A stretch of 64,000 bases of DNA from an uncultured Paracoccaceae bacterium (GCA_937864535.1 CALMJS010000012.1:1-64000), one strand, 5' to 3'; counted from the stretch's first letter, positions 51,773-62,572 are shown. Numbers and translations are program-made. The notes: generated by a model not told the origin, from the sequence alone.

Positions 51773-52966
51773 TCACGGTCGATTGAAGGCCGCGACCACC
51801 TCTGTGTGGGGCGACCAGCGGAACTGATCCACGACCGTCAGCGGCTCCATCACGAAACCCGCAGCAATCAACGCCTTGGCGTCGCGTGCAAAGGTGACAG
51901 GATTACAGGACACCATGGCGACCGTTTTGAGGGCCGACGCGGCGATTTCCGCGATCTGCGCCTCTGCTCCGGCGCGAGGCGGGTCGATGACCGCAGCGTC
52001 GAATTTGTCCAACTCATCAGGGAGCAGCGGACGACGGAACAGATCACGGGTCTCGGTCGATACCTTGCGCAATTCGCGCCCCTGCCGCCATGCCGCATCT
52101 AGGGCCGTCATCATGACCTTATCGCCTTCGACGGCGTGGACCTCGGAATGGCGGGAAATTGGCAGGCTAAACGTACCTGACCCGGCAAAGAGATCGACGA
52201 CCCGATTCGCGCCAGCAACAATCGCCAGAACCGCCTGCTGAAGGGCGATTTCGCCATCCTTGGTCGCCTGCAGGAATGCGCCAGGCGGGGGAACGACCCG
52301 CACCCCGCCAAAGCTCTGGAGCGGCGTGCGCACCGTCACAACGGGCTCATCCTTCCAGACCAGCCGCGCGATGCCAAATTCATTCGCCACCCCGGCCAGT
52401 TGCACTCGCAAGTCTTCGGTCAGGTCTTTGTCGGTATCGATGCGAATATCCGGTCCGGATTCACTCTCGGTCACGGTCAATCCCACCTCGCCCTTGCGAC
52501 TGGCAGCGAGGATAGTGAGCGCGTTCAACGCCGGCATCGTGGCCATGATCGCCGGAGATAGCAGTTTGCAATCAGGTACTTCGATGATCGTATCAGAGGC
52601 ACGGGCATGGAAGCCGACCAGAGTCGCCTTTTTCGTGCGACGCCCGGACAGTTTGGCCCGCCGACGCGACTGCACTGCCGAGGTCTGAACCCCCGCCACC
52701 GAAACATCTAGACCATGCGCAGCCAGCGCGCGCAGGACGATGCCCGTCTTCCACTCCGCCACAAAGGCATCAGAGGCATGCTGCATCGCACAGCCTCCGC
52801 AGGACCGGAAATGACGGCAAACCGGCGCGATACGATCCGCCGACGGCGTGATGATCCGTGCGCCGTCCTCGGTCAGTTCAACCTCTTCGCCGGGCAGAAC
52901 CCGTGGAACCAATGTGCCGTCTTCGGCGCGGCCGAGACCTTGATGTGTGATGCTATCGATTTTCAT
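51773..52966 (-). CDS. Class I SAM-dependent RNA methyltransferase (RumA/TrmA-type)
   Basis: 397 aa; N-terminal Fe-S-type Cys cluster CRHFRSCGGCAMQH, VVDLFAGSGTFSLPI, VSCNPVTFARD. Confidence 0.9.
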   Translation of the reverse strand: MKIDSITHQGLGRAEDGTLVPRVLPGEEVELTEDGARIITPSADRIAPVCRHFRSCGGCAMQHASDAFVAEWKTGIVLRALAAHGLDVSVAGVQTSAVQSRRRAKLSGRRTKKATLVGFHARASDTIIEVPDCKLLSPAIMATMPALNALTILAASRKGEVGLTVTESESGPDIRIDTDKDLTEDLRVQLAGVANEFGIARLVWKDEPVVTVRTPLQSFGGVRVVPPPGAFLQATKDGEIALQQAVLAIVAGANRVVDLFAGSGTFSLPISRHSEVHAVEGDKVMMTALDAAWRQGRELRKVSTETRDLFRRPLLPDELDKFDAAVIDPPRAGAEAQIAEIAASALKTVAMVSCNPVTFARDAKALIAAGFVMEPLTVVDQFRWSPHTEVVAAFNRP

Positions 52967-53008
52967 GACAGCGTGATTACGGCAAAGCCCGATCCAAGGC
53001 CAGATAGT

Positions 53009-54832
53009 CTATTCAGCCGCCTCTTCCCCGATAAAGCCGCCGGACTGCCGCGCCCAATAGCGCGCATAGATCCCGTCAGCCTGCAGCAGTTCCGTATGGC
53101 TGCCCTGTTCGACGATCTCGCCCGCCTCTAGCACGATGATCCGGTCCATCTGCGCAATCGTGGACAGCCGGTGCGCGATGGCCAAAACGGTCTTGCCCTG
53201 CATCACCTGATCAAGGCTCTCCTGAATCGCGGCCTCTACCTCGGAATCGAGAGCGCTGGTCGCCTCATCCAGCACAAGGATCGGCGCATCCTTGAGAATG
53301 GTGCGGGCAATGGCGATCCTCTGCCGCTGACCGCCCGACAGTTTCACGCCGCGTTCGCCCAGATAGGCGTCATATCCCGTCCGCCCCTTTGCATCCCGCA
53401 GGCCGAGAATGAGATCATGGGCCTCGGCGCGTTTGGCAGCGGTCTTGACCTCGTCATCTGTGGCGGCGGGCCGACCATAGCGGATGTTGTCCAGCGCACT
53501 GCGATTGAACATCGACGTGTCCTGAGTAACCATCCCGATATGCCCCCGCAGCGAGGCCTGAGTCACCTTGGCGATGTCCTGACCGTCAATCAGGACCTGT
53601 CCCTCTTCGGTATCGTAGAGACGCAGCAACAGCGACACGAGTGTCGATTTCCCAGCGCCCGACGCACCGACGATCCCGACCCGTTCCCCCGGCTGGATCG
53701 TCAGCGAAATGTCACGCACGCCGCCTGTCCGGCTCCCGTAGGCAAAGCTGACATTGCGAAACACGATCTGTCCCCTCTCGACAGACAGATCACGCGCCGC
53801 AACGTCATCCAACAGGTCATGCGGCGGTGTCAGTGTCCGCATGCCATCCTCGACCTCGCCGATCGCGGCGTACATGCCCATCAATGTAAAACTGACCCAA
53901 CCCGTCATTTGCGATAGTCGTAGCGCGATCGCGCCAGTCGCGGCGATGTCACCCGCCGTCGCCTGCCCGATATTCCACAGCGCCACAGTCCCGCCAACCA
54001 GCGCGACAGGAACGATCCCTGCAACACCCATCAGGACAAACCGAAACAACGCAGAAAGACGGCCGAAATCCTGCGCCTTGGCGCGAAACTCGTCCATCGC
54101 CTCTAACGCGACCTGATCTTCGTAATCATCATGGGCAAACAGTTTGACCGTACGGATGTTGGTCAATGTATCTACAATTTGTCCAGTCACGATAGCCCGC
54201 GCATTCGACCGCTGTTTCGCCCGTAAACGGACCCGGGGAATGAACCAACGTATCATCAGCAAATAGACACTAAACCACCCGAATAGCGCCAGAGCGATCC
54301 AGCTATCCACACCCAACAAGAGAACGATCGAGCCGATCACGGACGCAAATGCAAAACAGATTGTATTTACAAATTCGCTGCCTAGCTCTGTCACGGCATT
54401 GGACACCTGCATCTGTTTTTGCGTGATCCGGCCCGCGAAATCCTCGTCGAAAAACCGCACCGAATGGCCCATGGTCCAGCGGTAGAGACGGCTCAACACC
54501 TGCGGCGACAGATTTGGCTGAAGGATCATGTTATTCGTCACGGCAGAGAGGCCGAAAACCACCGGGCGGGCTATCAGGAAAAAGCCCAGAAACACGGCAA
54601 CCAGCCCGTAGTTGGTAGACCAGAAACCGCCGGGCGCCGCGCTGGCGGCATTGACCACCCAGCCCAACATCACCGCCGTGAGCACATCCATCGTCCCGGC
54701 CATGGCCGACACGATGCCCGCCACGGTCAGGATGCGCCAAGAGCCGGAAAGGCACCACCCGATGAATCGCCAGAGCGATGTAGGCGGCGGCGACTTCGGG
54801 CGATCAAAGGTTCCGGTGGTAAAAAAGCTCAC
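53009..54832 (-). CDS. ABC transporter, fused permease/ATP-binding protein
   Basis: 607 aa; GASGAGKSTLVSLLLRLYD, LSGGQRQRIAIARTILKDAPILVLDEATSALD. Confidence 0.93.
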   Translation of the reverse strand: MSFFTTGTFDRPKSPPPTSLWRFIGWCLSGSWRILTVAGIVSAMAGTMDVLTAVMLGWVVNAASAAPGGFWSTNYGLVAVFLGFFLIARPVVFGLSAVTNNMILQPNLSPQVLSRLYRWTMGHSVRFFDEDFAGRITQKQMQVSNAVTELGSEFVNTICFAFASVIGSIVLLLGVDSWIALALFGWFSVYLLMIRWFIPRVRLRAKQRSNARAIVTGQIVDTLTNIRTVKLFAHDDYEDQVALEAMDEFRAKAQDFGRLSALFRFVLMGVAGIVPVALVGGTVALWNIGQATAGDIAATGAIALRLSQMTGWVSFTLMGMYAAIGEVEDGMRTLTPPHDLLDDVAARDLSVERGQIVFRNVSFAYGSRTGGVRDISLTIQPGERVGIVGASGAGKSTLVSLLLRLYDTEEGQVLIDGQDIAKVTQASLRGHIGMVTQDTSMFNRSALDNIRYGRPAATDDEVKTAAKRAEAHDLILGLRDAKGRTGYDAYLGERGVKLSGGQRQRIAIARTILKDAPILVLDEATSALDSEVEAAIQESLDQVMQGKTVLAIAHRLSTIAQMDRIIVLEAGEIVEQGSHTELLQADGIYARYWARQSGGFIGEEAAE

Positions 54833-56661
54833 TCGTCCTCTCCTAGAAATCCACCAGACTGCCGCGACCAGAGGCTGGCATAAATCCCGTTTTGTGACAG
54901 CAACGCGTCATGCGAGCCATCCTCGATGATTTCACCGCGGTCCATCACGATAATCCGGTCCATCTGGGCGATGGTCGACAGTCGATGCGCGATGGTCACG
55001 ACGGTTTTGCCCTGCATCAGACCGTAGAGCGTGTCCTGAATGGCCGCTTCGACCTCGGAATCGAGGGCACTGGTCGCCTCGTCCAACAGCAGGATCGGCG
55101 CATCCTTTAACATGGCCCGGGCAATCGCGATGCGCTGGCGCTGACCACCGGACAGTTTCACACCCCGCTCGCCGACGCGGGCATCATAGCCGGTCCGGCC
55201 CTCGGAATCCTCGAGCCCGAGAATAAACTCGTGCGCTTCGGCGCGTTTGGCGGCGTCGATCATCTCGACTTCGGTCGCATCGGGACGACCATAGAGGATA
55301 TTGTCCCGAACCGACCGATGCAGCAGCGAGTTATCCTGCTGCACCATCCCGATTTGCCGCCTCAGGCTGTCCTGAGTGACCTGCGAAATGTCGGCCCCGT
55401 CGATCAAAATCCGCCCCGCCTCGACATCGTAGAACCTCAGCAACAGCTTGACCAAGGTTGACTTTCCGGCACCCGATCGCCCGACCAGACCGATTTTCTG
55501 ACCGGGTTCAATCGTGAGGGAAACGTCCCGCAGGCCACCGGATTTTCGTCCATAGTGGTGCGTTAGACCCTGAATTTCGATCCGTCCCTTGACATCGGGC
55601 AAGGCTTTGGCCCCAGCCGGATCAACCAGCGTAATCGGTTGGGAAATCGTCTCCATCCCTTCCTTGAACACGCCCAATTCGCGAAAGAACGTGCTGATAG
55701 CCCACATGATCCAACCGCTCATCGCGTTCAGACGCAGCGCCAGCGCCGTCGCAGCGGCCACAACCCCGACCGTCGCAGAGGCCCCGAACCAGAGCCAGAG
55801 CGCATAGCCCACCACCCCGACGATCAGCACGCCGTTCATCACCATCAGCGCCAGATCCATCGTGGTGAACAGCCGCATTTCACGGGCAAATGTCTGGCGC
55901 GCGCCTTCGATTGCCTCTTTGGCATAGGCAATTTCACGGTCATGATGGGCGAACATCTTGACCGAATGAATGTTGGTGTAGCTGTCGACCACCCGTGCGG
56001 TGATCTTACTGCGCATATCGGACGAGGCCTGCGACGCCGGACCGATTTTCACCACGACCCAACGCAACAAGAACAGATAGGGGATCAGCCACGCCATCAT
56101 CGGCACGATCAACCGAACATCCGCGTCAGCCAGCAAAACAGCGGCACCAACCACATAGGCAATCGCAAAGGCGATGGCATCAAACAGTTGAAACACGACA
56201 TCGCCCGCCGCCGGAGGGGCCTGCATGATCCGGTTCGCAATCCGCCCTGCAAAATCGTTTTCAAACCAGCCAATCGATTGCCGCAGCACATGCCTATGCG
56301 CCCGATATCGGATCATCGTCGGGAAATTGACCAGAATAGTGTTATTGAGCAGCGCGATCTGGCAAATATGCACCAGCGGACGCAAAACCAGAATAAAGAC
56401 GGCAACCGCAACAAGTTCGGCTCCGTAACGGGCCCAGACCTCGCTGGGCGTGTTATCGAGCATATCAACCAATCGCCCCATATAGGCGATCAGCCAAATC
56501 TCGACAAAGGCGATGACAATCGACAATGCGCCCGTGACTGCAAAAATGCGCTCAAACGGACGTGCATAGTCGCGCAAAAACGGCCAGAGCCGCTGCGGTG
56601 GGGTGTCGGTCTCCTGATACGCGGTATAGGGATCGACCAGGCGTTCGAAGAATTTGAACAC
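54829..56661 (-). CDS. ABC transporter, fused permease/ATP-binding protein
   Basis: 610 aa; GRSGAGKSTLVKLLLRFYD, LSGGQRQRIAIARAMLKDAPILLLDEATSALD; 4-nt overlap with downstream paralogue. Confidence 0.93.
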   Translation of the reverse strand: MFKFFERLVDPYTAYQETDTPPQRLWPFLRDYARPFERIFAVTGALSIVIAFVEIWLIAYMGRLVDMLDNTPSEVWARYGAELVAVAVFILVLRPLVHICQIALLNNTILVNFPTMIRYRAHRHVLRQSIGWFENDFAGRIANRIMQAPPAAGDVVFQLFDAIAFAIAYVVGAAVLLADADVRLIVPMMAWLIPYLFLLRWVVVKIGPASQASSDMRSKITARVVDSYTNIHSVKMFAHHDREIAYAKEAIEGARQTFAREMRLFTTMDLALMVMNGVLIVGVVGYALWLWFGASATVGVVAAATALALRLNAMSGWIMWAISTFFRELGVFKEGMETISQPITLVDPAGAKALPDVKGRIEIQGLTHHYGRKSGGLRDVSLTIEPGQKIGLVGRSGAGKSTLVKLLLRFYDVEAGRILIDGADISQVTQDSLRRQIGMVQQDNSLLHRSVRDNILYGRPDATEVEMIDAAKRAEAHEFILGLEDSEGRTGYDARVGERGVKLSGGQRQRIAIARAMLKDAPILLLDEATSALDSEVEAAIQDTLYGLMQGKTVVTIAHRLSTIAQMDRIIVMDRGEIIEDGSHDALLSQNGIYASLWSRQSGGFLGEDE

Positions 56662-56717
56662 GGCAGGCCCTCTTGGTTACCTGCGAGATATAGACCGAAA
56701 CTCCGCGTCGGAAAACG

Positions 56718-57848
56718 TCAGTCAGCGCACAACTCAGACGCGCTGAGCGCAAAACCGGAGTCGATCCATTTCTGCTCTAACTGCTTTAGCTTTTGCCCCA
56801 AGGCGGGCCCGGTATATCGCGGCATCAGGTCCGCGGCAGATACCGGAAAAACCTGCGTTGCGGCATCTGCTATCCGAGCCAGATCAGCGGGGTCCAGTGG
56901 CTGTCCAATCGAGGCCTGTTGAACCAGATAGCTATCTGCGGCCGTTTCCGGGAAACGGTAGCCGAGCTCTTTCAGGTCAGTGCCTATTCCGGCTAAAATA
57001 GACTCTAATTTGCGCCTATCTGCCTTGCTCAGCCGCAGTTTCGCGGTCTCGCCGCCGATGACCGCCAAACGCCGGACCGGATCAGGGCCACGCTGATGTT
57101 CAAGGTGGACCAGAACTGCCAAAGCCGCCGCACTGGCCCCCGGCAAAAGCACGGCCAGACCACCGATCGAGGCGAGTGAGGCGACAGCCATGCTTGGATC
57201 AGGAGCCGCCAAAAGTTTGAGCAGTTCCGATGTGACCCTTTCAACCGATAGCAGAGAAAGCCCGTCAATATGCGCCGCACAAGCGGCCAAACCGTCGGCG
57301 TCGATGCCCAAATCTGGATTGCCGTACCACGCAGAGAACCGGAAAAACCGCAATATCCGCAGGTAGTCTTCGGTAATTCGGGCCTCTGGGTCGCCGATGA
57401 AACGCAGATGGCCAGCTGTCAAATCGGTGACGCCATCAACAGGATCATGCACCGCGCCCGATGCATCCGCATAGAGCGCGTTCATCGTGAAATCGCGACG
57501 CCGGGCGTCCTCTTGGATCGTGTCGGCAAAGGCGACAACGGCGTGGCGGCCGTCGGTTTGAACATCACGGCGAAAGGTCGTCACCTCATAGGGGATGCCC
57601 TCTACGATGACGGTGATCGTGCCATGATCATATCCGGTTGGAACGGCCTTTAGACCAGCGGCGCGCGCCAGTGTAATCGTTTCATCCGGCCGTGCGCTTG
57701 TGCAAACATCCAGATCGGACACAGGCGCGCCAATCAGTGCATTGCGAACGCAGCCACCGACGAAATAGGCCTGATGCCCGGCATCGTTCAGCATACCGCA
57801 GACCTGTTGCGACGGGGCAGATGTCAGCCAATCCGATGTTATTCGCAC
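56718..57848 (-). CDS. cca: CCA tRNA nucleotidyltransferase
   Basis: 376 aa; YFVGGCVRNALIGAPVSDLDVCTSARP and RRDFTMNALYAD. Confidence 0.95.
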   Translation of the reverse strand: MRITSDWLTSAPSQQVCGMLNDAGHQAYFVGGCVRNALIGAPVSDLDVCTSARPDETITLARAAGLKAVPTGYDHGTITVIVEGIPYEVTTFRRDVQTDGRHAVVAFADTIQEDARRRDFTMNALYADASGAVHDPVDGVTDLTAGHLRFIGDPEARITEDYLRILRFFRFSAWYGNPDLGIDADGLAACAAHIDGLSLLSVERVTSELLKLLAAPDPSMAVASLASIGGLAVLLPGASAAALAVLVHLEHQRGPDPVRRLAVIGGETAKLRLSKADRRKLESILAGIGTDLKELGYRFPETAADSYLVQQASIGQPLDPADLARIADAATQVFPVSAADLMPRYTGPALGQKLKQLEQKWIDSGFALSASELCAD

Positions 57849-58489
57849 AGCCGACCTGCCAATCCCCGCAGCATCCGTGCGGTTGCACCCCAGATGTAAT
57901 ACGGCCCATAGGGAACGGCATAATAATAGCGCCGCCGCCCCTGCCAGCGGCGTCCTTCGATCCGAAAATTGCGCGGGGACGCGATATGGTCAAAGGGGAC
58001 CCAAAACGCCTCTTCGACCTCGCCAACCTCGGGTGTCGGGATAAACTCGGAGGTGATTAACGCGACCACAGGTGTCACAACAAACCCGGTCACGGTTTCA
58101 TGGACAGGCAGTGCGCCGATCACATCGACCTGCGCAGGCATCAGGCCAACCTCTTCGCATGCTTCGCGCAGGGCGGTTTCAGTGGCTGTCTCTCCTTGAT
58201 CGCTCTTGCCGCCCGGAAAGGCGATCTGCCCCGGATGATGCTTGAGCTTGGCCGACCGTTTCGTCAGGAGTAGCCGCCCATCCGGATCAAAGGCAATCAA
58301 GACCGCGGCAGGACGCAGGATACGGTTTTCAGGCAGTTTAGTGTCTGGGTTTAGATCAAAATCAGAAGAGTCGGCGCCCCTGCGATCAAGGGCCGCCAAC
58401 AATCGGGATCTGATTTCACTCGTCCTCGTCACCCGGTTTCTCCGTCGCCTCAAACCCCAAGGTCCGTGGGTCGAATTGATAATGCGCAC
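57839..58489 (-). CDS. CoA pyrophosphatase-like Nudix hydrolase
   Basis: 216 aa; PGGKSDQGETATETALREACEEVGL; the true start may be a downstream codon near TRTSEIRSRLL. Confidence 0.88.
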   Translation of the reverse strand: MRIINSTHGPWGLRRRRNRVTRTSEIRSRLLAALDRRGADSSDFDLNPDTKLPENRILRPAAVLIAFDPDGRLLLTKRSAKLKHHPGQIAFPGGKSDQGETATETALREACEEVGLMPAQVDVIGALPVHETVTGFVVTPVVALITSEFIPTPEVGEVEEAFWVPFDHIASPRNFRIEGRRWQGRRRYYYAVPYGPYYIWGATARMLRGLAGRLCE

Positions 58490-59420
58490 CGCAAAACTGG
58501 CAATCGGCAGTGACGATCCCCTCTGGTGTTGTCATGTGCCGAATGTCTTTGGCGGAATAGATCGACAGGCTCTGACGAACACGTTCCGACGAACAGGAAC
58601 ACCCGAACTTGACCGGCTGCGGATCGTAGACCCGCGGACCCTCTTCGTGGAAGAGCCGCACCAGCAGATCCGTCGGCTGAACGGTCGGCCCGATCAATTC
58701 CAGCTGTTCGACGGTATCCAGCAGGATGTTGGCCCGGTTCCAGTTTTCGTGCTCATCATCGGATAGCAAATCCTGAACCGCGAGTAGACCTTCCTCGCCG
58801 CTGGCCTCTTCGACTTTGGCAAAGGGCGACGCCTTGGGCATATGTTGCAGCATCACACCACCGGCGCGCCAGCCAGCAGGTTGGCCGGGCATTTGCGATT
58901 TGCCAAAGGTCAGCTCGAACCGGGTCGGTAATTGCTCTGACTGGGCGAAATAGGTTTCGGCGCAGGCGGACAGTGACGCGCCAGCGATCGGCGTGATGCC
59001 CTGATACGGGGTCGTGCCCTGCCCTTGGTCGATCAAAATGGCAAAATAGCCTTTTCCGATCTGGCTGAACGGCGATTGCCCCGGCACCAGCCGGTCTTCG
59101 TCATAGCTGGCCCAGGCGCGAATACGACCGATTTCGCCCTCTTTTTGCGGAGCATAGTAGTCCGTCGCGATCAGCCGGGCGGCGCCATCGCCACGCACCT
59201 GCAAGGACAGTTTCCACCGCAATTTGACCGTCTGACCGATCAGCGCCGTCAAGAGCGCCATTTCAGCGACCAAGGCCTCGATCTGGGCAGGGTAATCATG
59301 TTGGCGAAGAATTTGATCCAACACACCGTCCAGCCGGGCCACGCGGCCACGCACATCCGAAAGATCCAATTGAAACGGCAGGACGGTATCGTCCCAGGCA
59401 ATCTGACTGCCGATAGACAT
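58416..59420 (-). CDS. hslO: Redox-regulated chaperone Hsp33
   Basis: 334 aa; C-terminal CxC...CxxC zinc motif (FGCSCSSERV...DCQFCGAHYQF). Confidence 0.93.
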   Translation of the reverse strand: MSIGSQIAWDDTVLPFQLDLSDVRGRVARLDGVLDQILRQHDYPAQIEALVAEMALLTALIGQTVKLRWKLSLQVRGDGAARLIATDYYAPQKEGEIGRIRAWASYDEDRLVPGQSPFSQIGKGYFAILIDQGQGTTPYQGITPIAGASLSACAETYFAQSEQLPTRFELTFGKSQMPGQPAGWRAGGVMLQHMPKASPFAKVEEASGEEGLLAVQDLLSDDEHENWNRANILLDTVEQLELIGPTVQPTDLLVRLFHEEGPRVYDPQPVKFGCSCSSERVRQSLSIYSAKDIRHMTTPEGIVTADCQFCGAHYQFDPRTLGFEATEKPGDEDE

Positions 59421-59497
59421 AGGCTTTCCTTACTGGACAGGGTTTGGCATACCCGGCTGCATATAAGCGCATCACGCGCAGGTCCAAGGGGAATCGT

Positions 59498-59929
59498 ATG
59501 ACTTTGCGTTTCGGAGAGGCCATTCGGCCCGATATTCGGTACAAAACGCGGCCCGGCGTCTATGTCATCCTCCCTTTGGGGGATCAAATCCTGCTAACCC
59601 ATCAAGCCAGCCCTCGGCCAGAGTTTCAACTGCCCGGCGGCGGCATTGATAAGGGAGAACAGCCCGTTGCTGCCCTCCACCGCGAAGTGATGGAGGAAAC
59701 CGGCTGGACAATAGGGACCCCGATCAAGCTCGGAGTCTATCGGCGGTTCTGCTTTATGCCGGAATATGATCTCTGGGCCGAAAAGGTCTGCCATATCTAT
59801 CTTGCACGCCCGGTTCGCAGGCTCTGCGATCCCCTGGAGGCAGGCCATACGGCAGTCTGGATGCCCAAGGTTCAAGCAGAACAGGTAATCGCCAGCGAGG
59901 GCGACCGGGCCTTTGTCGCCAGCCTCTAA
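59498..59929 (+). CDS. Nudix hydrolase
   Basis: Start MTLRFGEAIRPD; Nudix box GGGIDKGEQPVAALHREVMEETGW. Confidence 0.9.
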   Translation: MTLRFGEAIRPDIRYKTRPGVYVILPLGDQILLTHQASPRPEFQLPGGGIDKGEQPVAALHREVMEETGWTIGTPIKLGVYRRFCFMPEYDLWAEKVCHIYLARPVRRLCDPLEAGHTAVWMPKVQAEQVIASEGDRAFVASL

Positions 59930-60726
59930 TAAGACAGATTACGACCTTCGATCAGGTGGCCGTATAGGGTCGTCAGGATACTGACCCCGACCATCATCAT
60001 CACCCATTGGAATGCCAGATCCAGCACCAGCCCGATGACCGGCAGACCCATGCTGATGATTTGCAGCACAATCGACCCTGCCAACCCGATGCCCATCAGG
60101 ATGCCGCAGACGCCCATGATCGTCCGGCTCAGCCTACGCGTCGCCTGAAAGCCATCGGCGAGGCCAAGCCCGCGCCCCAGCGCGATCGACGGCAGGGTGA
60201 TCCCCAGCCGCATATAGAACCAGGTCAAGAGGATGACTGCGGCGACCATGCCCAACGAGCCAATGACCGGAGCTATCGGCTCGATTACAAATTTCAGCAC
60301 GAACCCGACAACCACCCAAGCCGCCAGCATGATCAGCGCAATGCCCATGGCCCGCAGGAAATAGCGGCCGACAACCGACATCTCCAAACGGGGCAAAATC
60401 GTAGGATACTCTTCGAGAAGGACAAAACGGTGCCACAGCACGGCAATCCACGCGACAGCAAAGGATACGAAAATCGCGGCACACACACCGGCACCGGCCA
60501 GAGACCAGAGTTTTTCGGTGAGCCAAGCCACCTCCTCTGCGGTCGGATTGCCGGCGGCACTGATGGATTGCATGTCGCCAATATCTACAAGGCGAATACC
60601 GGAAACCCAAAAGGCCAGAACGGAGAGAAGAACCGCCAAGAGCAACGGGATAAGCGAAACCTTAATCGCGTCAAAAAGGTTTCCAAACACCATGTTAAAG
60701 GCGTGCCGAACGATGTTCCAGCTCAT
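59926..60726 (-). CDS. Multi-pass membrane protein of unknown function
   Basis: 266 aa, several hydrophobic segments. Confidence 0.8.
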   Translation of the reverse strand: MSWNIVRHAFNMVFGNLFDAIKVSLIPLLLAVLLSVLAFWVSGIRLVDIGDMQSISAAGNPTAEEVAWLTEKLWSLAGAGVCAAIFVSFAVAWIAVLWHRFVLLEEYPTILPRLEMSVVGRYFLRAMGIALIMLAAWVVVGFVLKFVIEPIAPVIGSLGMVAAVILLTWFYMRLGITLPSIALGRGLGLADGFQATRRLSRTIMGVCGILMGIGLAGSIVLQIISMGLPVIGLVLDLAFQWVMMMVGVSILTTLYGHLIEGRNLSY

Positions 60727-60852
60727 CTGTCAAACTTTCTGGTCTCAAACCATACTTAGGTGGCATTCGCAGGCACTGTGGTCAATGGGCTTCCCTTGCT
60801 TGTTTGGTCAAACTTCGGTATCGCCCCTGCGATAGTTATCACGGAGGCCACT

Positions 60853-62079
60853 ATGTCTGCTCCCAAGAAAGTCGTCCTCGCCTATTCGGGCGGTCTGGAC
60901 ACCTCGATCATCCTGAAATGGCTGCAGACGGAATACGGCTGCGAAGTCATCACCTTTACCGCTGACCTTGGTCAGGGCGAAGAGCTGGAACCTGCGCGTG
61001 CCAAGGCCGAATTGCTGGGGATCAAGCCGGAAAACATCCACATCGTTGACGTGCGCGAAGAGTTCGTGCGCGATTTCGTGTTCCCGATGTTCCGCGCTAA
61101 CGCCGTCTACGAAGGCCTGTATCTGCTGGGCACCTCGATTGCGCGTCCGCTGATCTCCAAGCATCTGGTGGAAATCGCTGCGGCACATGGTGCCGATGCC
61201 GTCGCCCACGGTGCCACCGGCAAAGGCAACGATCAGGTTCGTTTCGAACTGTCCGCCTATGCGCTGAACCCGGAAATCAAGGTCATCGCGCCCTGGCGTG
61301 AATGGGACCTGACCAGCCGGACCAAGCTGATCGAATTCGCAGAAGCGAACCAGATTCCGATCGCCAAGGACAAGCGCGGCGAGGCTCCGTTCTCGGTCGA
61401 TGCCAACCTGCTGCACACCTCGTCCGAAGGTAAGGCACTGGAAAACCCGGCCGATATGGCACCGGAATACGTCTACCAGCGCACTGTGTCGCCGGAAGAG
61501 GCCCCGAACGAGCCCGAATTCATCGAAGTCACCTTTGAAAAGGGTGACGCGGTTGCCATCAACGGCGAAGCGATGTCCCCGGCCACCATCCTGACCAAGC
61601 TGAACGAGTTGGGCGGCAAGCACGGGATCGGTCGTCTGGACTTTGTCGAAAACCGTTTCGTGGGCATGAAGTCGCGCGGCATCTACGAAACGCCGGGCGG
61701 TACTGTCCTGCTCGAGGCGCACCGTGGTATCGAACAGATCACGCTGGATTCCGGCGCTGGCCACCTCAAGGACAGCCTGATGCCGCGCTACGCCGAACTG
61801 ATCTACAACGGCTTCTGGTTCTCGCCCGAGCGTGAGATGCTGCAGGCGCTGATCGACAAGTCGCAGGAAAACGTCACAGGCACCGTTAGGCTGAAGCTGT
61901 ACAAGGGTTCGGTCAATTGCGTCGGTCGCTGGTCTGAATACTCGCTGTATTCGGAAAAGCACGTGACCTTTGAAGAAGACGCTGGCGCCTATGACCAGAA
62001 AGACGCCGCTGGCTTTATCCGCCTGAACGCGCTGCGTCTGAAACTGATCGCGACCCGCAATCGCCGCGTTGCAAAGTAA
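60853..62079 (+). CDS. argG: Argininosuccinate synthase
   Basis: Start [38 protein letters not shown]. Confidence 0.99.
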   Translation: MSAPKKVVLAYSGGLDTSIILKWLQTEYGCEVITFTADLGQGEELEPARAKAELLGIKPENIHIVDVREEFVRDFVFPMFRANAVYEGLYLLGTSIARPLISKHLVEIAAAHGADAVAHGATGKGNDQVRFELSAYALNPEIKVIAPWREWDLTSRTKLIEFAEANQIPIAKDKRGEAPFSVDANLLHTSSEGKALENPADMAPEYVYQRTVSPEEAPNEPEFIEVTFEKGDAVAINGEAMSPATILTKLNELGGKHGIGRLDFVENRFVGMKSRGIYETPGGTVLLEAHRGIEQITLDSGAGHLKDSLMPRYAELIYNGFWFSPEREMLQALIDKSQENVTGTVRLKLYKGSVNCVGRWSEYSLYSEKHVTFEEDAGAYDQKDAAGFIRLNALRLKLIATRNRRVAK

Positions 62080-62153
62080 TCTAACGCCGCGTCACGCTTG
62101 AGACATTGATGGCCGTCCCCTAGCCGATAGATCGGCGACAAAAGGGGGCGGCC

Positions 62154-62438
62154 ATGACTTTTTCAGAGATCGTTGAACGGATGTCACGCGGGCTGGATGC
62201 GTCCCGCCTGTCCGAGGTTTTGAAATTCGACTGCGGCGCGGATGGCGTCATCACCCTCGGACCCGATGGCGTGGGAACTGTCGAACGCGACGCCGATTGC
62301 ACGATCAGGATTTCGACCGACAATCTGGGAAAACTGATTACCGACAAACTGAACCCGATGACTGGCGTCATGATGGGCAAGCTGAAGGTTTCGGGTAACC
62401 CGGCCGTCGCGATGAAACTGGGAAAATTGATTTCATAG
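62154..62438 (+). CDS. SCP2 sterol-binding domain protein
   Basis: 94 aa; LKFDCGADGVITLGPDGVG...ADCTIRISTDNLGKLITDKLNPMTGVMMGKLKVSGNPAVAMKLGKLIS. Confidence 0.9.
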   Translation: MTFSEIVERMSRGLDASRLSEVLKFDCGADGVITLGPDGVGTVERDADCTIRISTDNLGKLITDKLNPMTGVMMGKLKVSGNPAVAMKLGKLIS

Positions 62439-62454
62439 TCTCTATGAAATCAAT
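62426..62454. repeat. 13-bp perfect hairpin spanning SCP2 stop codon
   Basis: ATTGATTTCATAG-TCT-CTATGAAATCAAT. Confidence 0.8.
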
Positions 62455-62513
62455 GGGTTAGACTCTAATCCATAATTCTGATGGCGTTGGTTATAGAACT
62501 ATGCGCCATCCCA

Positions 62514-62542
62514 AAACAAAAAGGGCGACAGACGCCGCCCCT
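62514..62542 (-). terminator. Terminator-like hairpin of ribokinase gene
   Basis: Minus strand GGGCG-N8-CGCCC followed by TTTTTGTTTT. Confidence 0.5.
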
Positions 62543-62572
62543 TAACATAATATTTCTGCGATTTTGGCCTAG

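Noticed and set aside
60808-61962. 384-aa minus-strand ORF opposite argG
   Set aside because: Antisense shadow of argG.
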